In this document: positions 10,583 through 18,092 of the stretch, one piece after another | Layout of the letters: each line of letters opens with the position of its first letter | Numbering within the stretch: the stretch's first letter is position 1 | From: DAIDKA01 sp035506335 | GTDB taxonomy: Bacteria > Pseudomonadota > Gammaproteobacteria > Steroidobacterales > Steroidobacteraceae | NCBI GenBank assembly: GCA_035506335.1 | Contig: DATJPN010000112.1 | Span: forward strand, 1-19,943 | Direction of reading: 5' to 3' | DNA length: 19,943 nucleotides | Position numbers and translations under genes: made by a program | Notes under the pieces: model-generated | The model's database searches: none | Told to the model about the DNA's origin: nothing | The model's input: the letters and a program-made list of their open reading frames with translations, nothing else

Positions 10583-12154
10583 ATGGCTGGCATCACGCAC
10601 GATGATTCGGGCGCCGTCGTCATCATCGGCTCGGGAGCCGGCGGCGGGACGCTGGCGCATGAACTGACGCGCCGCGGCATCAAGGTGGTGCTGCTGGAAG
10701 CCGGCGTGCGGCAGTCGCTGCAGAGCTTCTCGCAGGTGCCCGGCGAAGCCTTCGCGCAGCTGACGTGGCTCGAGCCGCGCACCGTTTCCGGGACCTCGAC
10801 CGTGACCGAGGATTACCCGACCCTGCCGTCCTGGACCTGCAAGACCTTAGGGGGCACCACCGTGCACTGGACCGGCGCGACGCCGCGGATCCGGCCCTGG
10901 GAGGTGCGCGCGCGCACGACCTACGGCGAGGTCAAGGGCGCATCTCTGATCGACTGGCCGATCGAATACGCCGAACTGGAACATTACTACGAGCTCGCCG
11001 AGAAGCGCATGGTCGTCACCCGGCGCAACGGCGTTCCGGGACTGCCGGCATCGAACCATTTCAAGGTCATGTACAACGGCGCGCGGCGCATCGGCTACAA
11101 GCGCGTGCACACCAACTACATGGCGATCAATACCCGCCCCGCGGACGGGCGCGGGCTGTGCATCCAGCAGGGCTTCTGCGTCCAGGGCTGCAAGACCGGC
11201 GCGAAGTGGAGCACCCTGTACACGGAGATCCCGCGCGCCGAAGCGACGGGGAATCTGGACCTGCGCACGAACTGCCGGGCCGTGCGCATCGAGCACGGCG
11301 CCGACGGACGCGTCACGGGGGTCGTGTACCGGGATCCGCAGGGCACGGAGCAGCGCCAGAAGGCCCGCATCGTGTGCGTGGCCTGCAATTCGGTGGAGAC
11401 GGCGCGGCTGCTGCTGCTGTCGGAATCCGCGCGCTTTGCGCACGGGCTCGCCAACTCGAGCGGCCAGGCGGGGCGCAATTTCTCCTGCCACACCGGCGGC
11501 TTCGTGTGGGGCCTGTTCAATGAGCCCATCCACTTCTGGCGCGGGACGACGCTCGCCGGCATCGTCGAGGACGAGACCCGCCACGATCCGTCTCGCGGAT
11601 TCGCCGGCGGGTATCACCTCGAGCTCGCCGCGCTCGACCTGCCGAGCCTGCCGCTCGCGGGACTGCCGAGCACCCTGTGGGGACGGGATCTCGCCTTCAT
11701 CCTGGAGCACTACCGCAGCATGGCCGGCATCTTCATCAACGGCGAGGACATGCCGCGCGCGACGAACCGCATCACCCTGAACCCGAAGGTGAAGGACGCC
11801 TTCGGATTGCCGGTGGCCAACATCCACATCGACGATCACGACAACAACGCCGCCATGCGTGCCCATGCGCAGAAACAATCGAAGGCCCTGTACGAGGCCG
11901 CCGGCGCCATCCGCGTGGTGAACTCGCGCCAGACGCCGGCGACCCACAACATGTGCACGGCCCGCATGAGCAAAGATCCGGCCGACGGCGTGGCCAATGC
12001 CCATGGCCAGACGCACGACATCGCGAACCTCTTCATCTCGGACGGCAGCGCCCTGAGTACACCGGGCTCGGCGAATCCGACCCTGACGATCGTGGCCCTG
12101 GCGCTGCGACAGGCGCAGTTCATTGCCGGGCAGATGAGCGCACGCAATCTGTGA
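10583..12154 (+). CDS. GMC-family FAD oxidoreductase, catalytic subunit
   Basis: Flavin dehydrogenase of the glucose-methanol-choline family, in the branch of gluconate, sorbitol and FAD-glucose dehydrogenases, oxidising an alcohol group. It has 523 residues. The FAD motif GSGAGG is at 16-21 with LLEAG ending the second strand. Catalytic His455 lies in ATHNMC and the second catalytic residue Asn498 in GSANPTLT. Three cysteines, Cys193, Cys199 and Cys203, cluster where FAD-glucose dehydrogenase holds a 3Fe-4S cluster, but the spacing differs and there is no double Cys. It has no signal peptide, as expected if it is carried by the Tat small subunit just upstream. A ribosome site (aaggggga) precedes the ATG. 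Electrons probably go to a cytochrome c, perhaps the one at 13810-14442. The substrate is not predictable. Confidence 0.93.
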   Translation: MAGITHDDSGAVVIIGSGAGGGTLAHELTRRGIKVVLLEAGVRQSLQSFSQVPGEAFAQLTWLEPRTVSGTSTVTEDYPTLPSWTCKTLGGTTVHWTGATPRIRPWEVRARTTYGEVKGASLIDWPIEYAELEHYYELAEKRMVVTRRNGVPGLPASNHFKVMYNGARRIGYKRVHTNYMAINTRPADGRGLCIQQGFCVQGCKTGAKWSTLYTEIPRAEATGNLDLRTNCRAVRIEHGADGRVTGVVYRDPQGTEQRQKARIVCVACNSVETARLLLLSESARFAHGLANSSGQAGRNFSCHTGGFVWGLFNEPIHFWRGTTLAGIVEDETRHDPSRGFAGGYHLELAALDLPSLPLAGLPSTLWGRDLAFILEHYRSMAGIFINGEDMPRATNRITLNPKVKDAFGLPVANIHIDDHDNNAAMRAHAQKQSKALYEAAGAIRVVNSRQTPATHNMCTARMSKDPADGVANAHGQTHDIANLFISDGSALSTPGSANPTLTIVALALRQAQFIAGQMSARNL

Positions 12155-12168
12155 AGGAGTTCAGGGAT

Positions 12169-13836
12169 ATGAAGGCCATGTCGTGGCTGCTCGCGGCCCT
12201 GGCTCTGGCCGGTGCGCCGCTGCTGGCCGCCGCGGCCGATCGCTGCACGGGGTCCCGTGATCTGAAGATCGTCAATGGGCGCATCCACACCATGGATGCG
12301 CAGGACACCGTCGTGTCGGCGGTGACCATCCGCAACGGACTGTTCGTGGCCTCAGGCAACGATGCCGATCCGTGCATGCAGGTGATCGACGTGCACGGAC
12401 GCACGGTGGTCCCGGGACTGATCGACAATCACAACCATATCGTGCTGCTCAGCGAACGGCCGGGCCACGATACGCGCCTGGAATCCTCGGCCAGCATCGC
12501 GGACGTGCAGGCGGCGCTGCGGGCGAGAGGCCGCACGCTGCCCGCCGGCGCCTGGATCACCGCGATGGGCGGGTGGATCCCCGGCCAGTTCGCCGAAAAG
12601 CGCCTGCCCTCCCTGTCGGAACTCGACCAGCCGCTGCCGGATCACCCGGCGCTGCTGTTCGTGGCCTTCACGGGTCCTGCCGTGACGAATGCCCGGGGAA
12701 AAGCCTACCTGGTGGCGCACGGCGTCGAGGTCGGTGAAACCGGGACGATCGCGGCCGGTGCGCCATCGCTCGCCGCGATGCACGCCCTCGCCGCCCTCCA
12801 GACCCTCGAGGACCGCAGGCAGGGCGTGCTCGATGCCATGGCCTATTCGGCCAGCGTCGGCGTGACGACGAACGTCGACATGGGCGAGTTCGTCGAACCG
12901 GGCACCCGTGAGATGAAGGACTCCTTCGTCTTCGATGGCCTCGCCTCGGGCGACCCCTTCGCCATGTACACCCCCTTCCTCGACCTGCACCGGGAGGGAC
13001 GGCTGACGACGCGCCTGCGCGTCTTCTTCCTCAGCATGGACCAGGGGAAGGACTTTCCGATGACCCGCGAGCGCGTATTGAATGCGTTCGACCGCTTCGG
13101 CGATGACATGATGCGCATCAGCGGCGTCGGCGAGTTCGCGACCAGCTGGCCCCTGTTCGGTCCGGTGTCGGCGCCGCCGAACTATCTTGGCGCCCTGCAG
13201 TTCATCGCCTCGCGCGGCTGGTCCTTCCAGCAGCACAGCCTGTCCCTGGCCGAGGACCAGCTGATCGCCACGACGTTCGAAGCCGTCAACGCCGTGACGC
13301 CGATCGCGGACCTGCGCTGGTCGATCGCGCACGTGCCGCAGATCGACCTGGCCACCGTCAATCGCTTCAAGGCGCTCGGGGCCGGAATCGCGATCCACCC
13401 CTACAAGTACCTCTCGGATTCGGCCGACATCAATGCCGGACCCCCGGTGCGCATGATTCTCGACAGCGGCGTGCACGCCGGCGCCGGGTCCGACTCCGCG
13501 CAGATCTCGACCCTGAACCCGTGGAACATGATCTATTACATGGTCACGGGCATCAACGCCGGCGGGCACCTCGTGAACGCGGGACAGACCGTGACGCGCG
13601 CGCAAGCCCTGCGGCTGTACACGGCGAGCAACGGCTGGTTCTTTCACGAAGAGAACCGGATCGGCTCCATCGAGCCGGGCAGGCTCGGGGACCTCGTGGT
13701 CCTCTCTGCGGATTACTTCAATGAGAAGAGCGTGCCCGATGCGGCCATCCGCGCATTGCGGTCGGTCCTGACGGTCGTCGACGGCAAGGTGATCTACCGG
13801 GCGCCCGAGTCAGTGGGCTCCCACCGACGGACCTGA
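12169..13836 (+). CDS. Secreted amidohydrolase (YtcJ-like, metal-dependent)
   Basis: Exported hydrolase of the amidohydrolase superfamily, closest in pattern to the YtcJ and N-substituted formamide deformylase branch, which cleaves amide bonds. It has 555 residues. A signal peptide is clear (MKAMSWLL, hydrophobic to about 21, AAA-D near 20-24). Metal ligands appear complete: His88 and His90 in DNHNH, His356 in QQHSLS, His388 in IAHVPQ and Asp442 in AGSDSAQ. The end shows EPGRLGDLVVLSADYF, typical of the family. The start at ATG 12169 follows gaaggag and lies 14 bp after the GMC stop, so it is very likely co-transcribed. Its last 27 bp overlap the end of the convergent cytochrome gene. The substrate is unknown; co-location suggests it prepares or follows the GMC substrate in the periplasm. 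Confidence 0.9.
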   Translation: MKAMSWLLAALALAGAPLLAAAADRCTGSRDLKIVNGRIHTMDAQDTVVSAVTIRNGLFVASGNDADPCMQVIDVHGRTVVPGLIDNHNHIVLLSERPGHDTRLESSASIADVQAALRARGRTLPAGAWITAMGGWIPGQFAEKRLPSLSELDQPLPDHPALLFVAFTGPAVTNARGKAYLVAHGVEVGETGTIAAGAPSLAAMHALAALQTLEDRRQGVLDAMAYSASVGVTTNVDMGEFVEPGTREMKDSFVFDGLASGDPFAMYTPFLDLHREGRLTTRLRVFFLSMDQGKDFPMTRERVLNAFDRFGDDMMRISGVGEFATSWPLFGPVSAPPNYLGALQFIASRGWSFQQHSLSLAEDQLIATTFEAVNAVTPIADLRWSIAHVPQIDLATVNRFKALGAGIAIHPYKYLSDSADINAGPPVRMILDSGVHAGAGSDSAQISTLNPWNMIYYMVTGINAGGHLVNAGQTVTRAQALRLYTASNGWFFHEENRIGSIEPGRLGDLVVLSADYFNEKSVPDAAIRALRSVLTVVDGKVIYRAPESVGSHRRT

Positions 13837-14442
13837 TCGGTAGACGCCGAAGTAGACGTACGACGCCGAAGCGCGGGTTCCGGGCGCCACGCGGGCCGGC
13901 ACCTGGTGCTCGATGGCCGGAATGCTGCGCAGGTACTGCACGATCGCGTTCACGTCATCATCGGTCATGTTCTGGTACAGCGGCCAGGACATCGCGATCA
14001 GGTGCCAGCCGCCCGAGGCGCCGGCGCCGGAGCGGATCGCCGCTGCGATCTGGGCATCGGTCCGGTTGCCGAGCCCGGTCTTCGGATCGGGCGTGAGGTT
14101 CGCCGGGTAGGCGACCCCCGGGAAGGTGTCGCGGAACGGATTCGTGTACGCGATGCCGAGGTGCGAACCGGCCAGCAGCCGCGCCTGATTGGGCTCACCG
14201 ACCAGGGCGCCATCGGTGTGACAGCCGCCACAGCCGGCGATCTCGACCAGGTAGCGGCCATGATTGACACGCGCGGCGTCCAGGTGCGCGAGCATCGCCG
14301 GATCGGGTGCCGGCGTGACGGGTTGCACCTTCGTGTAGAGGGCCTCGTAGTGCTCGAGCGGATAGGCAATCCCGCTGCAGCCGCTCACCAGCGCGGCCGG
14401 GAGCACGATTCCGAGCGCAATCCGCAACACAACCTTCCACAT
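13810..14442 (-). CDS. Mono-heme c-type cytochrome lipoprotein
   Basis: Electron carrier anchored to a membrane by a lipid. It has 210 residues from ATG 14442, which follows the ribosome site cagggac. The signal ends in a lipobox LVSGC with Cys22 as the modified residue. One heme site CGGCH is at 71-75, and the region IAMSWPLYQNM in the last third likely supplies the axial Met. ANLTPD and a WHLIAMSWPLY stretch resemble cytochrome subunits of alcohol and gluconate dehydrogenases, although those usually carry three hemes. It faces the GMC operon tail to tail, so it is a plausible acceptor for that enzyme but not in the same operon. An in-frame TTG at 14496 would add 18 residues before the signal and is unlikely. 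Confidence 0.9.
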   Translation of the reverse strand: MWKVVLRIALGIVLPAALVSGCSGIAYPLEHYEALYTKVQPVTPAPDPAMLAHLDAARVNHGRYLVEIAGCGGCHTDGALVGEPNQARLLAGSHLGIAYTNPFRDTFPGVAYPANLTPDPKTGLGNRTDAQIAAAIRSGAGASGGWHLIAMSWPLYQNMTDDDVNAIVQYLRSIPAIEHQVPARVAPGTRASASYVYFGVYRSGPSVGAH

Positions 14443-14455
14443 GAGTCCCTGCCCG

Positions 14456-14485
14456 TTACTTGCGCGGCCTGAGGTCGTCGCACAT
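14456..14485 (-). other. Possible 9-codon mini-ORF ahead of the cytochrome gene
   Basis: On the minus strand, gggggg-aac is followed by ATG and nine codons (MCDDLRPRK) ending in TAA, 13 bases before the cytochrome ATG. The G-run resembles the ribosome sites of several other genes in this window. It could be a short leader peptide affecting cytochrome translation, or a chance reading. It is too short for codon statistics. Confidence 0.2.
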
Positions 14486-14512
14486 GTTCCCCCCAATCGG
14501 CGCCGCTGACAA

Positions 14513-15661
14513 TCACGCCTTCAGCAGCTCACCGAGAATCGCCAGGCCGCGCGGCATCTGATCATCCGCGGCATGGCTGAAATTCAGCCGCAGCGCGCCG
14601 CGGGCGGGCCGGTCGTCGGCGAAGAACGGCTCCCCCGGCATGAAGGCCACGCCGCGCCCGATGGCCGCGGGGAGCAGCGTTCGGGTATCGATCTGGCGGT
14701 GCAGCCGGAGCCAGAAGAACAGGCCGCCGGGCGGGGATTCCCAGCTCGCAAGTCCCCCCAGATGCTCATCCAGCGCTGCCGCGAAAGCATCGCGCTTTCG
14801 GCGATACAGCTGTACGAGGCCCGCGAGCGCCTGCGGCCGGTCGGAACGGCGCAGCTGTTCGAGCACGAGCCATTGGCCGAGGCGGCTGCTGTGCAGATCG
14901 GATGCCTGCTTCAGATGGGTGAGGGGCCCGATGAGATCGGCGGATGCGGCGAGGTATCCCAGCCGCAGCCCCGGCGCCAGGCTCTTCGAAAACGAGCCCT
15001 GGTAGATCCACGACGCGCGCTTCAGGCGCGCACAGATCGGCGAGCGGTCGCACTCGTCATAGACCAGGTCCCGATAGGGGTCGTCCTCGAACATCGTGAT
15101 GCCGTGGGCGTCGCAGGTGCCTGCCAGATGATCGCGCTCGCCCGTCGAATAGCACCGTCCGGTCGGATTCTGGAAGGTCGGAGTCGTATAGAGGAAGGCG
15201 GGAGGGTCTGCGGCATCCCGACCCGCATCGGGCAGACGCGGGTCGAAGACCGTGAAGCGCGCGCCGAAGAAGCGGAACGCCTGCAGGGCCGCGAGATACG
15301 TGGGCGACTCCACGGCCACCGCCGTGCCCGCGTCGACGAAGAGCTTCGCGACCAGGTCGATTCCCTGCTGCGAACCGGACAGGACCAGGACCTGCTCCGG
15401 CGTGCAGGCGAGGCCGATCGAACGCAGCTGCGCCGCGATCTGCTGCCGCAGCGCGGCCTCACCTTCCGTCGGTCCGTACTGCAGCCACTCCCGCGGCATC
15501 GACCCGATGTTCATTTCGGGAAAGGTTTCGGCGGCCGGAAGCCCGCCGGCGAAGGAGACCATCCCGGGCCGGTCGATGACGGCGAGGATTTCCCGGATCG
15601 GCGAGGGCGCAAGATCGGATATCCGCTTCGAGAGCCGCAATCGGCCCGCCTGCAACTGCAT
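14513..15661 (-). CDS. PLP-dependent class I/II aminotransferase
   Basis: Cytosolic fold-type-I aminotransferase of 382 residues, in the branch that includes 2-aminoadipate and aromatic/branched-chain transaminases. Visible marks are ISFAGGLP-like VSFAGGLPAAETFP at the start, YGPTEGEAALR, LSGSQQGIDL, NPTGR, EDDPYRDL, and QGSFSKSLAPGLRLGY with the PLP lysine at Lys226. LRLNFSHA near the end carries the substrate-binding Arg. There is no fused DNA-binding domain, unlike MocR regulators. It diverges from the MarR gene across 60 bp containing palindromes, so it is probably under MarR control. The cytochrome gene follows 70 bp downstream on the same strand. No ribosome site precedes the ATG at 15661. 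Its amino acid substrate is not decided by the sequence. Confidence 0.93.
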   Translation of the reverse strand: MQLQAGRLRLSKRISDLAPSPIREILAVIDRPGMVSFAGGLPAAETFPEMNIGSMPREWLQYGPTEGEAALRQQIAAQLRSIGLACTPEQVLVLSGSQQGIDLVAKLFVDAGTAVAVESPTYLAALQAFRFFGARFTVFDPRLPDAGRDAADPPAFLYTTPTFQNPTGRCYSTGERDHLAGTCDAHGITMFEDDPYRDLVYDECDRSPICARLKRASWIYQGSFSKSLAPGLRLGYLAASADLIGPLTHLKQASDLHSSRLGQWLVLEQLRRSDRPQALAGLVQLYRRKRDAFAAALDEHLGGLASWESPPGGLFFWLRLHRQIDTRTLLPAAIGRGVAFMPGEPFFADDRPARGALRLNFSHAADDQMPRGLAILGELLKA

Positions 15662-15667
15662 ATATGA

Positions 15668-15682
15668 GTCAACATTATTGAC
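15668..15682. promoter_or_regulatory. Palindrome 1, probable MarR operator
   Basis: GTCAACATTATTGAC, arms GTCAA/TTGAC around five bases, lies 6 bp before the aminotransferase start. It matches palindrome 2 at 15716-15730 in 13 of 15 bases. Regulators of the MarR family commonly bind such palindromes in the spacer between their gene and a divergent target. Confidence 0.65.
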
Positions 15683-15687
15683 CGATC

Positions 15688-15718
15688 GACAGGATAGGGC
15701 GGCGGGCGCTATCCTGTC
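15688..15718. promoter_or_regulatory. Perfect 10+10 inverted repeat in the aminotransferase/marR spacer
   Basis: GACAGGATAG and CTATCCTGTC flank an 11-bp GC-rich centre. The right arm overlaps palindrome 2. On the minus strand, TTGACA (15720-15715) and TATCCT (15696-15691) with an 18-bp spacer look like a promoter for the aminotransferase. On the plus strand, TATCCT at 15710-15715 lies 6 bases before the marR ATG and could give a leaderless message. Both promoters would be covered by a protein bound here. Confidence 0.55.
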
Positions 15719-15730
15719 AACATGGTTGAC
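15716..15730. promoter_or_regulatory. Palindrome 2, probable MarR operator spanning the marR start codon
   Basis: GTCAAC-ATG-GTTGAC is a perfect 6-bp inverted repeat whose 3-bp centre is the marR start codon itself (15722-15724). Binding here would block transcription of marR directly, which fits autoregulation. No ribosome site is present ahead of this ATG. Confidence 0.65.
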
Positions 15731-16198
15731 CTATCAAGGCGGGAAGCCGCGTTGCGCGAGGCCATCGAGCTCTTCTACTTCGCCTATCGGGCCTTCACGG
15801 CCGAGGCGGACCAGATCCTTGACCAGTCCGGGCTCGGGCGCGTACATCACCGCATCCTGTACTTCGTGGGCCGCAATCCGGACCTCTCGGTGAACGACCT
15901 GCTGGCAATCCTCGGGGTCACGAAACAGGCGCTGCATGCGCCGCTGCGCGCGCTTCTGGACCGCAAACTGGTGACTCACCGCCCGGGTGAGGACCGGCGG
16001 GTCAAGCGGCTGCGTCTGACCGATGCCGGCCTGACCCTCGAGGCCCGGCTGACCGGCGTTCAGTTGCAGCACCTCGCCCGGGTGTTCGCGGCCACGGGAG
16101 CGAAGGCTGAACGGGAGTGGAAGACCGTGATGCGGTCCCTACCCGGCCGGAGCATCCCTCGCCGTAGAATCAAGCGAACCGGGCTTCCGGCAGGCTAG
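15722..16198 (+). CDS. MarR-family transcriptional regulator
   Basis: Winged-helix DNA-binding repressor, usually dimeric and released by a small ligand. It has 158 residues. The helix-turn-helix lies at about 56-80 (LSVNDLLAILGVTKQALHAPLRAL) and the wing at about 84-99, with RPGEDRRVKRLRLTDAG, the hallmark Asp-Arg-Arg wing of MarR proteins. It is divergent from the aminotransferase and 14 bp ahead of the DUF885 gene, so both are likely targets. Two matching palindromes and an inverted repeat fill the 60-bp spacer, and one palindrome is centred on its own start codon. The C-terminal tail (about 135-158) is basic and not typical of the fold. Confidence 0.92.
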   Translation: MVDLSRREAALREAIELFYFAYRAFTAEADQILDQSGLGRVHHRILYFVGRNPDLSVNDLLAILGVTKQALHAPLRALLDRKLVTHRPGEDRRVKRLRLTDAGLTLEARLTGVQLQHLARVFAATGAKAEREWKTVMRSLPGRSIPRRRIKRTGLPAG

Positions 16199-16212
16199 GC
16201 AAGGAGCATCCC

Positions 16213-18006
16213 GTGCGCATTGTCGCCATCGTGGTTCTGTGCGCGGCCGCAATGGCTGCGGCGTCCGGGTCGCCCCGTGCGCAGGCCTCCGTGCATGACA
16301 GCCTGGAAACTCTGGGCAAGGACCTCGTCTACACCACGGCGCAGCTGTACCCGATGCAGGCCACGGCGCTCGGCATCGCCGGGCATGACGCCGAACTCGA
16401 AGCCCCCAGCGAGCAGGCCCGCGCCGCCTATGTCTCGCGCCTGAGACAATGGCAGCGGCAACTGCACTCGATCAGCTCCTCTTTCACCCCGAATACGTCA
16501 CTGGTCGATCGCGACGACGCGCGGCTCCTGGAGGCGCAGCTCGTCGGCCAGTTGAACGCCCTGCTGGTCTACCGGGTCGACCGCAAGGACTATTCGCAGG
16601 CCGCGAACAACGTCGTCGGGGCGATCTTCACGCAGTTCCAGAACATCCCCGTCGCCGGCCAGGACGGCGCGACGGCGGCGGATGTGGCCAGGGCCTGGGA
16701 CGACATCATCAGCCGCCTCGGCAAGGCCCCGGGATATATCGTCGCGGCGCAGCGGCTCGCCACGACGCCCGGTCATCTCTACGGCATCGTGGGAGCCAAG
16801 GAACTCGCCGGCGTTGCGGACTTCTTCAATGGCGCCTTGACCCAGGCGGCGAGGACCCAGATCGGCTCGGATGCCGCGACCTGGTCACGGTTCCTGCAGG
16901 CACGCGATGCGACGCTGGCGGTCATCGCCGCGACCCGCCAGTACATCGACGCCCATGTCGGGAACTGGCCCGAGAACTACGCGATGGGGCGCAAGGCCTA
17001 TGACCGCCTGCTGCGGGAGGAGAAGCTGCTGCCATTCAATGCCGATGACCTCGAACGCATGGGCCAGGACGAGCTCGCCCATGGCTGGGCGGAGGAGGCC
17101 TGGCTCAGCTCGCTTGCGAAGCGCAACGCCACGCCCTTCGGCGCCGCAAGCGGCGGCGGCATGGCCCCCGGCGGACCGGCGCTGATCGACTATTACCGCG
17201 ATCGCATCGCGGAGCTGCGCAAGTTCGTCGTCGACAACGATGTGGTGACGATTCCGGCGTGGCTTGGGCGGATGGAAGTGACCCAGACCCCTTCATTCCT
17301 GCAGCCCGTATCTCCCGGGGCGTCGATGCGGCCGCCGCGGCTGTTCGCGACCTCGACCACCGGCTATTACTTCATCACCCCCCCGGTGTCACTGGCGGAT
17401 GCGGCCGCGCGCCTCGACATGAACGAGGACTTCGATCACGACCGGATCATGTCCACGGCGGCGCACGAGGCGATGCCGGGGCATTTCCTGCAGCTGTCCA
17501 TCGCGAAGCGCCACCCGGACTTCATCCGCAAGATCCAGGACAGCACTGAATTCGCCGAGGGCTGGGCCTACTACGGCGAGGAAATGTTCGTGCGCCTGGG
17601 CCTGTACGGCGCGAACCTCGACGGCCGGCTCTTCACCGCGCGCTGGGAGCGTGTGCGCGGAGCCCGCGCGATCGTCGATCCGAAGATGGCCACGGGCGAA
17701 TGGACCTTCCAGCAGGGCGTCGACTTCTTCGTCTCGCAGGCCGGGTTCACCCGGGAGGATGCCGAAGCGGCGGTGTCGAGCATCGCGACCAGCCCGGGGT
17801 ATGTCATCGCCTACACCGCCGGCCGTCTGCAGTTGGAGAACCTGCTCGCCGACTACCTGCAAAGAACCGGCGATCACGGATCACTGCGCGATTTCCACGA
17901 CCGCCTCCTGTCCTACGGCACCACGCCTTTCGCGGTCGTCGCCCCCGAACTGCTCGCGGACCTCGGCAAGCCGGCGAGCGAAGTGCGGGCCGCGGCCCAC
18001 TACTGA
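16213..18006 (+). CDS. Exported DUF885-family metallo-hydrolase
   Basis: Predicted zinc-dependent peptidase-like enzyme of the DUF885 family, 597 residues, with an N-terminal signal peptide (hydrophobic 3-18, cleavage near AQA-S at 24-26). The zinc motif is HEAMPGHFLQ, with His418, Glu419 and His424. The downstream EFAEGWAYYGEEM supplies the likely third ligand, at Glu446 or Glu449. In most relatives the motif ends GHH; here the second His is Phe. It starts at GTG 16213, six bases after AAGGAG, and no ATG fits better. It lies 14 bp behind the MarR gene, so it is probably co-transcribed and self-controlled with it. The true substrate of the family is not well established; cleavage of peptides or related amides is inferred. 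Confidence 0.9.
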   Translation: MRIVAIVVLCAAAMAAASGSPRAQASVHDSLETLGKDLVYTTAQLYPMQATALGIAGHDAELEAPSEQARAAYVSRLRQWQRQLHSISSSFTPNTSLVDRDDARLLEAQLVGQLNALLVYRVDRKDYSQAANNVVGAIFTQFQNIPVAGQDGATAADVARAWDDIISRLGKAPGYIVAAQRLATTPGHLYGIVGAKELAGVADFFNGALTQAARTQIGSDAATWSRFLQARDATLAVIAATRQYIDAHVGNWPENYAMGRKAYDRLLREEKLLPFNADDLERMGQDELAHGWAEEAWLSSLAKRNATPFGAASGGGMAPGGPALIDYYRDRIAELRKFVVDNDVVTIPAWLGRMEVTQTPSFLQPVSPGASMRPPRLFATSTTGYYFITPPVSLADAAARLDMNEDFDHDRIMSTAAHEAMPGHFLQLSIAKRHPDFIRKIQDSTEFAEGWAYYGEEMFVRLGLYGANLDGRLFTARWERVRGARAIVDPKMATGEWTFQQGVDFFVSQAGFTREDAEAAVSSIATSPGYVIAYTAGRLQLENLLADYLQRTGDHGSLRDFHDRLLSYGTTPFAVVAPELLADLGKPASEVRAAAHY

Positions 18007-18055
18007 GCGCCTGAGATCGGGCCGCCGCGCCCGGCTTGCAGTCCGTTTGTACTTC

Positions 18056-18081
18056 TTGTACTATTCATACATGTAATACAA
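18056..18081. promoter_or_regulatory. Inverted repeat ahead of the GntR gene, probable operator/promoter
   Basis: TTGTACTA and TAATACAA form an inverted repeat (7 of 8 positions) around 10 bases, in an AT-rich island unlike the GC-rich surroundings. A second TTGTAC lies at 18047-18052. YtrA-type regulators bind such TTGTA/TACAA-like palindromes over their own promoters. A -10-like TGTAAT is at 18072-18077, but the spacing to TTGTAC is 19 bp, so the exact promoter is uncertain. Confidence 0.5.
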
Positions 18082-18092
18082 AAGACGGATCC

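Noticed and set aside
18036..18092. TTG start at 18036 for the GntR gene
   Set aside because: It would translate the AT-rich palindromic control region and add a Cys-rich tail absent from the family; GTG 18093 gives the standard N-terminus.
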